A stretch of DNA of 19,081 nucleotides from Thiothrix sp. (GCA_011375245.1 DRMA01000269.1:1-19081), one strand, 5' to 3'. Shown: positions 8,014 to 15,848, counted from the stretch's first letter. Notes: generated by a model not told the origin, from the sequence alone. Numbers and translations: made by a program.

Positions 8014-8019
8014 TATAAT
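8014..8019 (+). promoter_or_regulatory. Consensus -10 element six bases before the first DUF4178 start
   Basis: A perfect TATAAT ends six bases before ATG 8026, so initiation at the usual distance would begin on the A of the start codon and give a leaderless message. The -35 region at suitable spacing (about 7990-7997) is poor, and the TG just before the hexamer is one base off the extended -10 position. The call therefore rests on the -10 element alone. Confidence 0.4.
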
Positions 8020-8025
8020 CACGTC

Positions 8026-8646
8026 ATGACTACGCATAGTAAAATGATTAACTGCCCTCAGTGTGGAAATAGCCTACCGCTCAAATTTCAATATACTAAA
8101 ATCACAGTATGCTCTTATTGTGAGTCAACCCTTTTTTTAGCCGATGACGCAGTAAAATTTGCTGGCAAACAATCAGTACTCAGTACATTACCTTCGTTAA
8201 TGCAAATGCATGAACAGTTCCGCTATAAACAAACATCATTTATGCCTGTTGGCAAAATTCGCTATGCACATGATATTGGGTACTGGGAGGAATGGTGGGT
8301 AATAGACAATACAGGCAAAGGCTTCTGGGTCAGCATTGATGAAGGCGATTTTGCCTTTGAAAACCCGATTACCCTTGATAAAGCCGCTCCATCTTTTGCT
8401 GATGTTCGCTTAGGAGCATCCTATACTTTTTTTAACACTCAATGGCAAGTTACCGAAATTAACACAGGAATATGCGAAGGCTTTGTGGGCGAACTTCCTG
8501 AATTAATCAAAACAAGCGAAAAAATACCTTTTATACATCTATCAGGCACAAATCGCGAACTGATGACACTTGAATATGTATTCGATACTGTTAGAGCCTT
8601 TAAAGGAAAATGGGTCGATCCCTTTGAAATAAAACGCCAATCCTAA
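8026..8646 (+). CDS. Zinc-ribbon DUF4178 domain protein, soluble
   Basis: Function unknown. The 206-residue protein opens with a zinc ribbon: CPQCG at 10-14 and CSYCE about 20 residues later. Two DUF4178-like halves follow: the first contains the typical VGKIRYAH...YWEEWWVIDNTGKGFWVS pattern (Trp-rich strand pairs), the second has TEINTGICEGFVGELPE and LEYVFDTV. There is no membrane segment. The start could be ATG 8026 or the in-frame ATG 8044; neither has a Shine-Dalgarno, and the consensus -10 six bases before 8026 favours a leaderless start there. The next gene, 22 bp downstream, encodes a membrane-anchored member of the same family, so the two may act together. I recall that such genes often lie near polyamine-type aminopropyltransferase genes; none is present here. 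Confidence 0.8.
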   Translation: MTTHSKMINCPQCGNSLPLKFQYTKITVCSYCESTLFLADDAVKFAGKQSVLSTLPSLMQMHEQFRYKQTSFMPVGKIRYAHDIGYWEEWWVIDNTGKGFWVSIDEGDFAFENPITLDKAAPSFADVRLGASYTFFNTQWQVTEINTGICEGFVGELPELIKTSEKIPFIHLSGTNRELMTLEYVFDTVRAFKGKWVDPFEIKRQS

Positions 8647-8668
8647 TACATTAATAATACGCAACACC

Positions 8669-9931
8669 ATGAATGCTAAAGCAATAAAATGTACTGGTTG
8701 TGCTGCACCAGTAAAAATTAATGGTGGTGGGCATCGTATCCGCACACTAAACTGCAACTATTGCGGTACCGTAATGGACGTGCAACACGACTATCGCCGA
8801 CTGGGTAAATTTGTTAATCAAAACAAACCCGACTCCCCCTTACAAATTGGTATGGAAGGAAAAATAAAGGATATTCCTTTTATCATTATTGGCATGATTG
8901 GTTACCGTTCTAACTATGGTGATACATGGGTTGATTTGTTTTTGTTCTCTGATACGCATGGTTATGCCCACCTTACCTACTCAATGGGACACTTTGTCTT
9001 TACCCGTCGTGTACGCTATTTACCTGACAAAAAGATACAACAACTAGAACGCCGCGCAACGTTTCATGTTGATAATAGAAAATATGCTTTTTTTGAAACG
9101 TATCAGTCTGAAATAACCTATGTTGCTGGTGAATTGACATGGATCGCTAAAAAAAGCGATACCTGTGTAGTAAGAGATGCTATTGCGCCACCATTCATGT
9201 TTACTCAAGAAATATGTAACAACGAAAACGAAACTGAATATTACCTCAGTGAATACCTTGATCCTAAAACTATCCATACAAATTTCAACACAACCTATCA
9301 AACACAACGTAGTAAGCATTTTAAACACCCTGCACAACCTTTTTCTGCCCCTATCAAACAAGCTATTTCAAAAGCAAGCAGAATTGCATTGATTACAGCA
9401 ACACTACTCTTTGTTTTGATGACTCTATTTGGTATTGGTAATGGCAAAAACATCTATCACAAAACTCTGGTAGTCAGTGAAGCCAACCAAGACATACTCA
9501 CTCAAAATATCACCATCAATAACTCTAAACATCTCATTGAGTTAAGCTATAAATCCACGTTAAACAATGCATGGGCTGATTATGACATTGCCTTATTCAA
9601 AGATAATATTGAGGTGTTCTCCTTCAAAAAGCAGCTTGCTACTTCTAGTGGGCGCAGTATAGAAAAGGGCTTACTAAAAAATACGCGAAGCGGCATAGCT
9701 CGTTTCAAAGTAAAAAAAGCAGGTAACTATTCCCTACGTATTATTGCAACCCCAAATAGCACAAAAAACAACCTTGCCTCAATACAACGTTTAACCATTA
9801 ACATTAAAGAAGGTGTGATGGGTAAAAAATACATGATTATTTTGTTTATCATTGGTCTCATCAGTTACGCATGGTTCTATGCTGCACGCTATGCGTTTGA
9901 AAAGAAACGCTGGGAGGACGATGATGACTAA
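8669..9931 (+). CDS. Zinc-ribbon DUF4178 domain protein with two membrane segments
   Basis: Function unknown. The 420-residue protein starts with a zinc ribbon (CTGC at 8-11, CNYC at about 29-32). A DUF4178-like domain follows at about 55-200, with FIIIGMIGYRSNYGDTWVDLFLFS and GHFVFTRRVRYLP. A membrane segment lies at about 239-257, then a beta-rich domain of roughly 125 residues with many Asn and Thr, presumably periplasmic. A second membrane segment at about 388-408 leads to a short basic then acidic C-terminus ending EDDDD. By the positive-inside rule the ribbon and DUF4178 domain should be cytoplasmic. No clear Shine-Dalgarno precedes the ATG; TAATAAT lies 10 bp before it. Its last codons overlap the start of the small secreted-protein gene. 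Confidence 0.8.
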   Translation: MNAKAIKCTGCAAPVKINGGGHRIRTLNCNYCGTVMDVQHDYRRLGKFVNQNKPDSPLQIGMEGKIKDIPFIIIGMIGYRSNYGDTWVDLFLFSDTHGYAHLTYSMGHFVFTRRVRYLPDKKIQQLERRATFHVDNRKYAFFETYQSEITYVAGELTWIAKKSDTCVVRDAIAPPFMFTQEICNNENETEYYLSEYLDPKTIHTNFNTTYQTQRSKHFKHPAQPFSAPIKQAISKASRIALITATLLFVLMTLFGIGNGKNIYHKTLVVSEANQDILTQNITINNSKHLIELSYKSTLNNAWADYDIALFKDNIEVFSFKKQLATSSGRSIEKGLLKNTRSGIARFKVKKAGNYSLRIIATPNSTKNNLASIQRLTINIKEGVMGKKYMIILFIIGLISYAWFYAARYAFEKKRWEDDDD

Positions 9932-10127
9932 GCTCTTCACTCTTGTGTTTTCCGTTCTTTCTTTAGCCACTGTATGGCTAACCTATGCGGATACAGGTCT
10001 ACAGACAATTGACGTTATCAAAACGACTAAAAGCGTTCGTCAAGGTAGTAGCAGCTCTAGTAGTAGTGGAGGTGGATTTTATAGCAGTGGCAATGGCAGC
10101 GGGGGTGGCTATCGTCATGGCAAATAA
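9924..10127 (+). CDS. Small secreted Ser/Gly-rich protein
   Basis: I do not recognise this 67-residue protein. The start at ATG 9924 is chosen because GGAGG ends six bases before it, the strongest ribosome binding site on the plus strand here; the adjacent ATG 9921 is too close. It overlaps the upstream DUF4178 gene by 8 bp and cobU by 11 bp. Residues 1 to about 22 look like a signal peptide (Lys3, a hydrophobic core, then TYA before Asp, a possible cleavage site). The mature part would be about 45 residues, with basic residues at 32-38 followed by seven Ser and repeated Gly/Ser with Tyr, ending GGGYRHGK. It may be a surface or periplasmic partner of the membrane DUF4178 protein, by context only. 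Confidence 0.7.
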   Translation: MTKLFTLVFSVLSLATVWLTYADTGLQTIDVIKTTKSVRQGSSSSSSSGGGFYSSGNGSGGGYRHGK

Positions 10128-10638
10128 AACCCTTATTCTTGGTGGCATACGCTCAGGAAAAAGTTGCTACGCTGAGTTATTACTAAAAAAATCATCGCTA
10201 TCTGTAAACTATATTGCCACTGCAAAAGCAGATGATGAAGAAATGCGCCAACGTATTGCAAATCATAAAGCCTCACGCCCCACTAATTGGCGAGTCATTG
10301 AAGAACCTTATGCATTAGCAGAAACGTTATTGCACTATGATCAAGCAGGGCATATTTTTCTTGTTGAATGCCTTACCTTATGGATTACTCAATTGCTTTG
10401 CCTTGATGATGATGACCGCATGTATACAGAACTTGACGCGGTACACAATATATTGCCTACGCTCAAAGCAGAAATTATTTTTGTCAGCAACGAAGTAGGC
10501 TTAGGCATTATTCCCTACGATAAAATCAGCCGACGCTATGTTGATATTGCAGGTCGTTTTAATCAGCAAATAGCTAAGCATGTTGATAATGTTGTGTTTG
10601 TTATTGCTGGTTTACCACACACTATTAAATCATCGTAG
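10117..10638 (+). CDS. cobU: Adenosylcobinamide kinase / adenosylcobinamide-phosphate guanylyltransferase
   Basis: CobU phosphorylates adenosylcobinamide and then transfers GMP from GTP to give AdoCbi-GDP, the first step of nucleotide-loop assembly. From ATG 10117 the protein has 173 residues (enterobacterial CobU about 180). The P-loop GGIRSGKS is at 9-16, His50 in NHKASRP corresponds to the guanylylated His, the second nucleotide strand reads VECLTLW (usually VDCLTLW), and the C-terminal SNEVGLGIIP, ISRRYVDIAGRFNQ and VIAGLP segments are family-typical. The frame is open further upstream, but that stretch encodes the small Ser/Gly protein in another frame, and GGGGGTGG lies just before the chosen ATG. 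The 11-bp overlap with the small-protein gene implies co-transcription with the DUF4178 genes. Confidence 0.93.
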   Translation: MANKTLILGGIRSGKSCYAELLLKKSSLSVNYIATAKADDEEMRQRIANHKASRPTNWRVIEEPYALAETLLHYDQAGHIFLVECLTLWITQLLCLDDDDRMYTELDAVHNILPTLKAEIIFVSNEVGLGIIPYDKISRRYVDIAGRFNQQIAKHVDNVVFVIAGLPHTIKSS

Positions 10639-10698
10639 CTAAATCATGATAGCGTTTTTCATCTAAATAATTACCTAATAACCTCTCAAAAAAACAAC

Positions 10699-11775
10699 AT
10701 GAACATACCCCATTTCGAGCATTGGTTACACACTCATACACCACAACTTAATACACAAGCTATTCAACGAGCCACACAACGCCAAAACCAATTAACGAAG
10801 CCTGCTGGATCACTAGGAAAATTGGAGCAATTAGCCATTCGCTTTGCAGGCTTTCAAGGGAAAACCCAACCTGTGCTAGAAACTATTCATATTAGTGTTT
10901 TTGCTGCAGATCATGGTGTTGCAAATGAAGATGTATCAGCTTTCCCCCAAGCTGTCACACAAGAAATGGTACGCAATTTCAGTCATGGTGGTGCCGCTAT
11001 TTGTGTACTCGCACGAGAAAATAATGCACAACTAGAAGTGATTGATGCTGGCGTTGCCACCCAAGAACCTGCATTAGAAAATATTATTAGCACTCCAGTG
11101 AACCGTCATGGCACTGCTAATTTTACGCAAACAGCAGCAATGAGCCATGAACAGCTAAACCAAGCCCTTGCCATTGGTTATGCAGCAGCTAAACGAGCAC
11201 ATGCCAATAAAGCCCAGTTATTTATTGGTGGTGAAATGGGAATTGCCAATACCAGTAGTGCCTCAGCAATTGCCTCAGCACTGTTAAATATTCCTGCTAT
11301 TGCTATGACAGGCCCTGGAACAGGTATTGATCAACAAGGCATAAAGCATAAAGCGCAAATCATTGAACATGCCTTATTATTGCATGCAGAGGCGTTACAA
11401 ACTCCAATAGATATACTGCGGTGTGTAGGAGGCTTTGAAATTGCTGCATTAGTGGGAGCAATGATTCACACAGCTCAGTTAGGCATACCAACCTTAGTCG
11501 ATGGTTTTATTAGCACAGTTGCAGCATTGCTTGCCGTTACAATCAATCCATCATTAACAGAATGGCTTGTCTATGCTCATCAATCTGCCGAACCCGCCTA
11601 TAAAACGCTCATGCAAGCACTAAAAGCTGAACCATTACTTGATTTAGGCTTACGCCTTGGAGAAGGCAGTGGAGCAACTATAGCCATTCCACTCTTGAAA
11701 CAAGCAATTGCTTTACATCAACAAATGGCAACATTTGCTGAAGCAGAAGTTTCAGGGAAAATAGAGCATCTCTAA
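10699..11775 (+). CDS. cobT: Nicotinate-nucleotide--dimethylbenzimidazole phosphoribosyltransferase
   Basis: CobT activates the lower ligand 5,6-dimethylbenzimidazole, transferring ribose phosphate from nicotinate mononucleotide to give alpha-ribazole phosphate. The 358 residues match the usual length (about 356-359). Visible: the N-terminal KPAGSLGKLEQLA, FAADHGVANEDVSAFPQAVT, FSHGGAAICVLAR, the GGEMGIANTSSA loop, CVGGFEIAALVGA, and near the C-terminus LRLGEGSGA, whose Glu322 corresponds to the catalytic Glu317 of Salmonella CobT. It begins 60 bp after cobU behind an A-rich, Shine-Dalgarno-free leader (AAAAAAACAAC before the ATG). Its stop overlaps the start of cobC. Confidence 0.96.
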   Translation: MNIPHFEHWLHTHTPQLNTQAIQRATQRQNQLTKPAGSLGKLEQLAIRFAGFQGKTQPVLETIHISVFAADHGVANEDVSAFPQAVTQEMVRNFSHGGAAICVLARENNAQLEVIDAGVATQEPALENIISTPVNRHGTANFTQTAAMSHEQLNQALAIGYAAAKRAHANKAQLFIGGEMGIANTSSASAIASALLNIPAIAMTGPGTGIDQQGIKHKAQIIEHALLLHAEALQTPIDILRCVGGFEIAALVGAMIHTAQLGIPTLVDGFISTVAALLAVTINPSLTEWLVYAHQSAEPAYKTLMQALKAEPLLDLGLRLGEGSGATIAIPLLKQAIALHQQMATFAEAEVSGKIEHL

Positions 11776-12419
11776 TGACGATCTGGATTGATTGTTTACG
11801 TCATGGTGATGTAATAGGAGGACAAAAATACCGTGGCATAACGGATGATCCTGTCAGCAACAAAGGCTGGCAAGCAATGCAAGCAATGACAGAGAAAAAA
11901 TCATGGCAGAAAATTATTAGCTCGCCATTACAACGTTGTGCCGCATTTGCGCATCATTATGCACAAACAAGCTCTACTCCTTTGCAACTCAACCATGCTT
12001 TTCAAGAATACAATTTTGGTGATTGGGATGGCTTAACCATTAATGACATAGAACAAAAAGGGCAGCAGGATTTATTACATGCCTTCTGGGACAACCCATA
12101 CAACAACCCTCCTCCCAATGCTGAAGCAATAACATCCTTTCATCATCGTGTACAACAAGGTTGGCAAGAACTACTAACAACAACGGCATCAAAACAACAA
12201 GCACACAAAATACCAGCAACAACGCAAGACAAACATCTATTATTAATCACTCATGCGGGTGTCATACGTGCATTGGTTAGCCACGTTTTAGCAATCCCTA
12301 TCACTCACCAAATGCGTATCATTATCCCATTAGCAAGTATGACGAGCTTTCGTATTGATCATTACCAACAGGAACAACAGGAACTACATGTATGTTTGCA
12401 TTATTTAGGACTTACTTGA
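11775..12419 (+). CDS. cobC: Alpha-ribazole phosphatase (histidine phosphatase family)
   Basis: CobC removes phosphate from alpha-ribazole 5'-phosphate, or from cobalamin phosphate in the late pathway. The 214-residue protein has the histidine phosphatase signature CLRHG, with the phosphorylated His10, Arg54 in SSPLQRC, Glu78 in EYNFGDWDG, and His160 in LLLITHAGV. General phosphoglycerate-mutase-family proteins look similar; the assignment to CobC rests on its place between cobT and cobS. The ATG overlaps the last base of the cobT stop (TAATGA), so translation is probably coupled. A PPP run at 112-114 and a Gln/Thr-rich stretch at about 136-151 lengthen the middle of the protein. Confidence 0.9.
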   Translation: MTIWIDCLRHGDVIGGQKYRGITDDPVSNKGWQAMQAMTEKKSWQKIISSPLQRCAAFAHHYAQTSSTPLQLNHAFQEYNFGDWDGLTINDIEQKGQQDLLHAFWDNPYNNPPPNAEAITSFHHRVQQGWQELLTTTASKQQAHKIPATTQDKHLLLITHAGVIRALVSHVLAIPITHQMRIIIPLASMTSFRIDHYQQEQQELHVCLHYLGLT

Positions 12420-13156
12420 ATGCGCTCTGGCTTGCCATTGGCTTTTTAACCCGCATTCCAACACCTTTTGTTGATGAAGATTACGAACGTGCGTCACACA
12501 ACTCCACATTCTTCTATCCATTAGTAGGATTACTGATTGGAATACTAATTTATTTACCCATTATGCTATTACCCACGACTAACCCTTTTATTATGGCTAT
12601 TATCAGCATTATGGTTTGGATACTCATTACAGGTGGATTACATCTTGATGGTCTTGCCGACAGTGCTGACGCATGGCTTGGCAGCCAAGGTGATGGTAAA
12701 CGCGCCCTCAGTATTATGAAAGATCCTATGGTTGGACCTGCAGGAGTCATTGCTTTAGTAATGATACTGCTTTTAAAAGTAGCTGCTCTCGCCGCCATAC
12801 TTGATTCAACATTGACTCAAAGTGATATTTTCTTCAGTCTTATTCTTACGCCAATGATCGCTCGCACCTTGATGGTGTTATTATTTTTAACCACTCCGTA
12901 TGTACGCAAACAAGGACTCGCTTCAGCCCTTATGGATATTGCACATTACCCTGCATGGATTATTATCAGTATCACTTTTTCAGTAATTATTGCTCTGGGT
13001 TATTTTATCCCCGTGATAGGCGTATTATTCATTTTTTATGCCCTTAGATGGCTAAAGCTAAAACTCATTGCAGGTTTTACAGGGGATACAGCGGGTGCTG
13101 TATTAGAAATTAGTGAAACGGTATTTTTACTCATCATTGCCATACAAGTTACCTAG
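12392..13156 (+). CDS. cobS: Adenosylcobinamide-GDP ribazoletransferase (cobalamin synthase)
   Basis: CobS is the integral membrane enzyme that joins AdoCbi-GDP (from CobU) with alpha-ribazole (from CobT and CobC). The 254 residues (E. coli 247) contain several membrane segments. The signature GGLHLDGLADSADAW lies at 81-95 and is followed by MKDPMVGPAGV. The C-terminal FTGDTAGAVLEISE matches the conserved QTGDTLGA-type motif. The start at ATG 12392 overlaps cobC by 28 bp and has AGGA nine bases upstream; FLTRIPTP at 18-25 is family-typical, so this start fits. It ends the cob group. No cbiB-type gene, corrinoid adenosyltransferase or corrin-ring gene is present, so this block alone handles salvage or the final steps. 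Confidence 0.95.
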   Translation: MFALFRTYLNALWLAIGFLTRIPTPFVDEDYERASHNSTFFYPLVGLLIGILIYLPIMLLPTTNPFIMAIISIMVWILITGGLHLDGLADSADAWLGSQGDGKRALSIMKDPMVGPAGVIALVMILLLKVAALAAILDSTLTQSDIFFSLILTPMIARTLMVLLFLTTPYVRKQGLASALMDIAHYPAWIIISITFSVIIALGYFIPVIGVLFIFYALRWLKLKLIAGFTGDTAGAVLEISETVFLLIIAIQVT

Positions 13157-13224
13157 AAAACAAGCTGAGTTCAATAAAAATCAATGGCATTTTTCATAAT
13201 TGTCAAAAGTCATTTACAGTTTGA

Positions 13225-13307
13225 AGCCTGCTAGGAATTGCACTGAAACCGAACGTTGTTTGAGCGTAGCGAGTTTAGTGAGATTGAAGGGCAAACCCTA
13301 GCAGGCT
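13225..13307 (+). repeat. 83-bp element with 11-bp perfect terminal inverted repeats, MITE-like or structured
   Basis: AGCCTGCTAGG (13225-13235) is the exact reverse complement of CCTAGCAGGCT (13297-13307). Inside, CACT-G-AAAC (13242-13250) pairs with GTTTAGTG (one bulged G), so the whole element can fold as a nested hairpin. It lies in the 183-bp gap between the convergent cobS and purA genes. There is no T run on either side, so it is not a typical intrinsic terminator. The middle (TTTGAGCGTAGCGAG) contains no reading frame. It resembles a non-autonomous inverted-repeat element, but only one copy is visible here. The strand is arbitrary. Confidence 0.55.
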
Positions 13308-13339
13308 GAATGGTTAACTAAACGATGAAGAATGTCAAA

Positions 13340-14635
13340 TCAATCACTATAAGGATCTTTTAAAACAATGGTATGGGTACGCTCTGGTCCTGTTGAAATA
13401 ATATCAACGGGAGTTTCTAAAAGGGCTTCTAAACGCTTAATATACACTTTAGCGTTTTCAGGTAACTTATTATAATCAGTTACCCCAATTGTTGACTCAC
13501 TCCAACCTGGCATTTCCTCATAAACAGGCTCACACTCAGCAAATTTAATCGTTGAAACAGGTGGCACATCAAGTACTTCTCCTTCTAAACGATAACCTGT
13601 ACAAATTTTTATTGTTTCCAAGCCATCCAATACATCAAGCTTCGTCAAACATACACCACTAATACTACTAATTTGCATTGCACGACGTAATGCAACAGCA
13701 TCAAACCAACCACAACGACGTGGACGGCCTGTTGTTGCACCAAACTCATGACCTTTTTCACCTAAGTACTCACCAACTTCATCAAACAGCTCAGTTGGAA
13801 AAGGGCCTGAACCAACACGCGTTGTATACGCTTTGGTAATCCCTAAAATATAATCCAAATCACGTGGACCAACACCTGTCCCCGTACAAACACCACCCGC
13901 TGTAGGGTTAGATGAAGTCACATAAGGGTAAGTACCATGATCAATATCCAATAATGTACCTTGCGCACCTTCAAACATGACGTTATTACCTGCCTTGCGA
14001 TGCTTATGTAGCAAATCAGTCACATCACAGATCATAGGACGGAGTATTTCTGCCATTCTTAAAGCATCATCCAAAACCGTTTGGTAATCAACAGGCTCCG
14101 CATCAAAATAATGTTCTAAGGCGTGATTATGGTATTCCATGACTTCTTTTAATTTCGTTGCAAAACGTTCAGGATCTAACATATCCCCCAAACGCAAACC
14201 ACGACGGGATATTTTATCCTCATAGGCAGGCCCTATGCCTCGTCCCGTTGTACCAATAGCTTTATTACCCCGTGCTTTTTCACGTGCCATATCCAAGGCA
14301 ACATGATAGGGCATAATAAGTTGGCAAGCTTCAGAAAGCTTTAAACGGTTTTTCGCAGGTATCCCTTCAGCCTCAAGCATATCCATTTCTTTAAGTAATG
14401 CATCAGGTGCTAATACCACACCATTACCAATCATACACTCTGTATTTTCACGCAACACACCTGATGGAATAAGGTGTAAAACTGTTTTCTTACCCTCAAT
14501 AACCAGTGTATGACCTGCATTATGTCCACCTTGAAAACGTGCTACTGCCGCCGCATTCTCTGTTAATAGGTCAACAATCTTTCCTTTTCCTTCATCACCC
14601 CATTGAGTTCCTAGTACGACGACAAATTTACCCAT
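13340..14635 (-). CDS. purA: Adenylosuccinate synthetase
   Basis: PurA joins IMP and aspartate with GTP to make adenylosuccinate, the first committed step to AMP. Starting at ATG 14633-14635 the protein has 431 residues, as expected. The GTP-binding GTQWGDEGKGK is at 9-19 with catalytic Asp14, followed by GGHNAGHT, the family-typical TTGRGIGPAYEDK, FEGAQGTLLDIDHGTYPYVTSSN, and the end DIISTGPERTHT. A 15-codon upstream extension of the frame lies within hisZ and is not family-like; AGAGG nine bases before the chosen ATG supports it. The first 8 bp overlap the hisZ stop, so the two are translated together, in the common hflC-yjeT-hisZ-purA order. Confidence 0.97.
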   Translation of the reverse strand: MGKFVVVLGTQWGDEGKGKIVDLLTENAAAVARFQGGHNAGHTLVIEGKKTVLHLIPSGVLRENTECMIGNGVVLAPDALLKEMDMLEAEGIPAKNRLKLSEACQLIMPYHVALDMAREKARGNKAIGTTGRGIGPAYEDKISRRGLRLGDMLDPERFATKLKEVMEYHNHALEHYFDAEPVDYQTVLDDALRMAEILRPMICDVTDLLHKHRKAGNNVMFEGAQGTLLDIDHGTYPYVTSSNPTAGGVCTGTGVGPRDLDYILGITKAYTTRVGSGPFPTELFDEVGEYLGEKGHEFGATTGRPRRCGWFDAVALRRAMQISSISGVCLTKLDVLDGLETIKICTGYRLEGEVLDVPPVSTIKFAECEPVYEEMPGWSESTIGVTDYNKLPENAKVYIKRLEALLETPVDIISTGPERTHTIVLKDPYSD

Positions 14636-15848
14636 GTGATCTTCCCTCTTCATTAAGTTCTTTAACAACCCAAGCACCATCTTGCTTGACTATTTGTTTA
14701 TTGCATTTGATTTGGCTAGCACCCTTATATTCACCACTTTCTAGTTGGCGAATCACACGATGCCCTGCACTCCGTAAATCATTGATAAGTTTCATTAATG
14801 TAGAATCATATTCTGTAGGTGCGGCAATAGTATCAGTATCACTTATCTGTTCTTCATCACAACTCAAGCGTGACAAAAGACGCAAGTTGGTTGAAAAACC
14901 TGTTGCTGGACGCGCATTACCAAACATTTTACCAATACCATCATAACGTCCGCCACGAATCACTTCGCGCTTAATACCTTGCGAATACAGTTGAAACACT
15001 ACTCCTGTGTGATAGCTATAGCCACGCAATTCAGCAAGATCAAGATGAATCACTAGGTGAGGAAAATGTGTCTGTAATTGAGCGCATAGCTTTTGCAAAT
15101 AGGTCAAAGTTTTCTGTATTTCACTACTCATCATGGTCGAAAACAAATCTTTTGCATCGGCTAATATATCAACCGAACCATTCAATTCGGGAAGCTGACG
15201 TAGTATTGCAGCATTTACTGCATTAAATGTTTTTTTGTCAATCCACTGTTCTATCTCAGGTACCGATTTTCTAGATAACATATCAGAAAAAATACGCTCA
15301 TCTTGTGTGGAAAATTCCAATTGTTGGCACACACGCGAAAATACGCCAACATGACCTAAATCTAAGACAATATTACCGACACGACAATGCTGAACGGTTT
15401 CTATAGCCAATGATATGACTTCAAAATCACTATCAAGACCTGAATGTCCAAAGAGCTCAGCACCAATCTGAATTGGAGAGCGTGACCCAGCATTGGCGTG
15501 ATTAGCACGAGTACGCAAAACAGCACCTGCATAGCAAAGACGATTGGGGTGATCCACTCGCATTTGATGCGCATCAATTCTTGCAACTTGTGGCGTAATA
15601 TCCGCTCTAATCCCTATTAAACGACCACTTTCTTGATCAGTCAATTTAAAGGTTTGTAAGTCAAGTTCACTACCTGTTCCAGCAGATAAAGATTCGATAA
15701 ATTCAACTAAAGGAGGCATCACTAACTGATACCCCCAACGCGCATAGAGATCAAGTAACCTCCTTCGCAATAACTCAAGAGCTTGGGCATCTGGAGGCAA
15801 TGCCTCAGTAATACCTTCTGGCAATAACCAGTAATTATCTTCCGACAT
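14628..15848 (-). CDS. hisZ: ATP phosphoribosyltransferase regulatory subunit HisZ
   Basis: HisZ is a histidyl-tRNA synthetase paralogue without aminoacylation activity that forms a complex with the short form of HisG, the first enzyme of histidine synthesis. The 406 residues start MSEDNYWLLPEGITEALPP, typical of proteobacterial HisZ, with ATG at 15846-15848 and AAGG close upstream. Visible: LLDLYARWGYQLVMPPLVEF, the GIRADITPQVARIDA motif, and RGYSYHTGVVFQLY with VIRGGRYDGIGKMFG further on. There is no C-terminal anticodon-binding domain of the HisRS type. It implies a short-form HisG elsewhere in the genome. It begins 12 bp after the DUF2065 gene and overlaps purA. Confidence 0.94.
   Translation of the reverse strand: MSEDNYWLLPEGITEALPPDAQALELLRRRLLDLYARWGYQLVMPPLVEFIESLSAGTGSELDLQTFKLTDQESGRLIGIRADITPQVARIDAHQMRVDHPNRLCYAGAVLRTRANHANAGSRSPIQIGAELFGHSGLDSDFEVISLAIETVQHCRVGNIVLDLGHVGVFSRVCQQLEFSTQDERIFSDMLSRKSVPEIEQWIDKKTFNAVNAAILRQLPELNGSVDILADAKDLFSTMMSSEIQKTLTYLQKLCAQLQTHFPHLVIHLDLAELRGYSYHTGVVFQLYSQGIKREVIRGGRYDGIGKMFGNARPATGFSTNLRLLSRLSCDEEQISDTDTIAAPTEYDSTLMKLINDLRSAGHRVIRQLESGEYKGASQIKCNKQIVKQDGAWVVKELNEEGRSHG

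Noticed and set aside
7971..8019. Complete sigma70 promoter for the first DUF4178 gene
   Set aside because: The -10 is perfect but no acceptable -35 lies 16-18 bp upstream, so only the -10 element is annotated.
9985..10116. Longer cobU start upstream
   Set aside because: The extension reads the small Ser/Gly gene in another frame, is not CobU-like, and the ATG at 10117 gives a family-typical N-terminus with a good ribosome binding site.
10639..10698. Cobalamin riboswitch before cobT
   Set aside because: The 60-bp gap is too short and lacks the conserved B12-box sequence; none was seen before cobU either.
14506..14946. Plus-strand open frame of 146 codons across purA and hisZ
   Set aside because: It lies opposite two certain genes and its translation resembles no protein; it is a shadow.
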